Of a stretch of 64,000 nucleotides of DNA, positions 63,169 to 64,000 are shown one piece after another. The translations under genes and the position numbers were made by a program. The stretch is from contig JAPOHD010000029.1 of NCBI GenBank assembly GCA_026671195.1, positions 212,342-276,341 of the forward strand, read 5' to 3'. The first letter of the stretch is position 1; every line of letters begins with the position of its first letter. Under the pieces are notes generated by a model. It did no database searches. It was given only the letters and a program-made list of their open reading frames with translations, and was not told where the DNA came from. This DNA comes from Draconibacterium aestuarii (GTDB taxonomy: Bacteria > Bacteroidota > Bacteroidia > Bacteroidales > Prolixibacteraceae).

Positions 63169-63222
63169 AAGACCGAAGCCAGTAGTTTATTTATAAACAA
63201 ACTGGCTTCGGTCTTCTTTTTT
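63169..63222. terminator. Bidirectional terminator after ruvB
   Basis: A 15-bp stem (63169-63183 with 63201-63215, AAGACCGAAGCCAGT and complement) with an inner GTTTAT/ATAAAC pairing, an A-run before and CTTTTTT after. It serves the convergent ruvB and glutaminyl cyclase genes. Confidence 0.9.
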
Positions 63223-63242
63223 AATTTAGTAGTGATTGGTAT

Positions 63243-64000
63243 TTATTCCTTTTCAATAAAATTTACCTCAAATAAACGTGGATAAAGTTTTCCGGTAACG
63301 AACATGCGGTCGTTTTCCTTGTCATAGGCAATGCCGTTTAAAACATCAATCCGCTCGCTTTGTTTGTGGTACATATCTATTAAACCGCTCATGTCAATTT
63401 CCTCCAGAACTTTTCCTGTTTTAACGTCAATTTTAACAATATAATCGGTAGTATAAATGTTCGCATAAATAATTCCGTCGATGTATTCCAACTCGTTCAG
63501 CACATTCATAGTTCCTCGATTATTTGCCACTTGCAAGGTTTTTATTATCGAAAAATCGTGGGGATTTAACCAGGTAAGTACATTGGTTCCATCGCTCATT
63601 ATCAGATTGGTTCCATCGTTGGTAAGCCCCCATCCCTGCTGCGATTTAAACTGAAAACTATCTATTCTTGCAAAGGTTTCCAGGTCGTAAACAAAGCCTT
63701 TTTGTGCATGGTAGGTAAGCTGGTATATTTTATCGTTTAAAATGGTAATTCCTTCTCCAAAATACTTGTCTTCCAAATCAAAAGACTGTAATGCCTTTCC
63801 GGTTTTAAGATCAACTTTAAGTAATTTAGAATGCCCTTTTTCACCGGTACCTTCATACAAATATCCATTGCGGTATTCCAAACCTTGAGTATAGGATGTT
63901 TTTAAATGCGGATAGTTGTTTACTACCTGGTAAGTAAGTTGTTTGGGTTGAATATCGGAAACAACAGTTAATGCCTTTAAACTTGTATTTTTCAGCCCAT
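63243..64000 (-). CDS. Glutaminyl-peptide cyclotransferase (5' end outside window)
   Basis: The frame stays open to the window edge, so at least 252 residues belong to the protein and the true start lies beyond 64000; the TTG at 63881 is internal. The family's beta-propeller start is visible just inside the edge (YPHLKTSYTQGLEYRNGYLY, then EGTGEKGHSKLLKVDLKTGK), with later YHAQKGFVYDLETFARIDSF, GWGLTNDGTNLIMSDGTNVL and LNGIAYDKENDRMFVTGKLY blocks. This is the plant/bacterial-type glutaminyl cyclase, which forms N-terminal pyroglutamate on exported proteins. Confidence 0.88.
   Translation of the reverse strand, partial: GLKNTSLKALTVVSDIQPKQLTYQVVNNYPHLKTSYTQGLEYRNGYLYEGTGEKGHSKLLKVDLKTGKALQSFDLEDKYFGEGITILNDKIYQLTYHAQKGFVYDLETFARIDSFQFKSQQGWGLTNDGTNLIMSDGTNVLTWLNPHDFSIIKTLQVANNRGTMNVLNELEYIDGIIYANIYTTDYIVKIDVKTGKVLEEIDMSGLIDMYHKQSERIDVLNGIAYDKENDRMFVTGKLYPRLFEVNFIEKE

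Noticed and set aside
1-64000. CRISPR arrays, rRNA genes and insertion sequences
   Set aside because: No regularly spaced repeats, rRNA-like sequence or transposase was seen.

Overview
The window reads as chromosome of a Bacteroidota bacterium. The evidence is SusC/SusD pairs, FecI/FecR sigma and anti-sigma pairs with DUF4974, STN-domain proteins, AT-rich DNA with few Shine-Dalgarno sequences, a DUF4175 protein and a Bacteroidota-type tyrosine integrase. The glycan genes and overall style suggest a Marinilabiliales/Prolixibacteraceae-like marine or sediment organism. That placement is an inference; no rRNA gene is present to test it.

Region 1 (1-24.7 kb) is a carbohydrate-use locus. On the plus strand are a GH99-like (WbsX-type) lipoprotein, a GH2 beta-galactosidase-like enzyme and a twin-arginine-exported hydroxypyruvate-isomerase-like TIM barrel. 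On the minus strand is a long array: ECF sigma factor, FecR anti-sigma factor, SusC, SusD, two related FAD-dependent oxidoreductases, a short CstA-type transporter and a 1019-residue oxidoreductase carrying two FAD modules. Sigma, FecR and the STN domain of SusC should form the outer-membrane signalling relay that switches the locus on. A very large multi-sensor membrane protein (1.4-5.4 kb) lies inside the plus-strand half.

Region 2 (25-41.3 kb) is a UPF0158 gene followed by a 14.6 kb integrative element in the 3' end of a tRNA-Leu(CAA) gene. A 14-bp direct repeat marks both ends (26653-26666 and 41268-41281). The element carries a tyrosine integrase next to the left end and a cargo block: a tight three-gene operon led by a TIGR04255-like protein, a putative AbiC-type abortive-infection protein and several unknown proteins. 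It then has an XRE repressor with palindromic operators, an excisionase-like protein, a replication module (P-loop ATPase, a 12-copy TGTAAAT iteron cluster, a primase split over two genes) and a small tail module. No relaxase or conjugation gene is visible. Each end carries TTCGTTCCC repeats, and the right end supplies the tRNA with a new terminator hairpin.

Region 3 (41.5-47.8 kb) has a POT-like transporter and a four-gene cassette: ECF sigma factor, FecR, an STN protein with two retropepsin DTG motifs and a PDZ domain, and an STN protein with a carboxypeptidase-regulatory-like domain. It has the sigma/anti-sigma/STN logic of a Sus locus but no TonB-dependent transporter, and is the best candidate here for an undescribed signalling system.

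Region 4 (47.8-64 kb) is housekeeping: rbfA, a LolC/E-like permease, tdh, rsgA, mnmA, uvrC, apt, mnmG, ybeY, an RsbW-like ATPase, a DUF4175 protein, a lone response regulator, ruvB and a partial glutaminyl cyclase. An exact parS site (55270) plus near-matches at 50753, 51808 and 42415 suggest this part of the chromosome lies near the replication origin.
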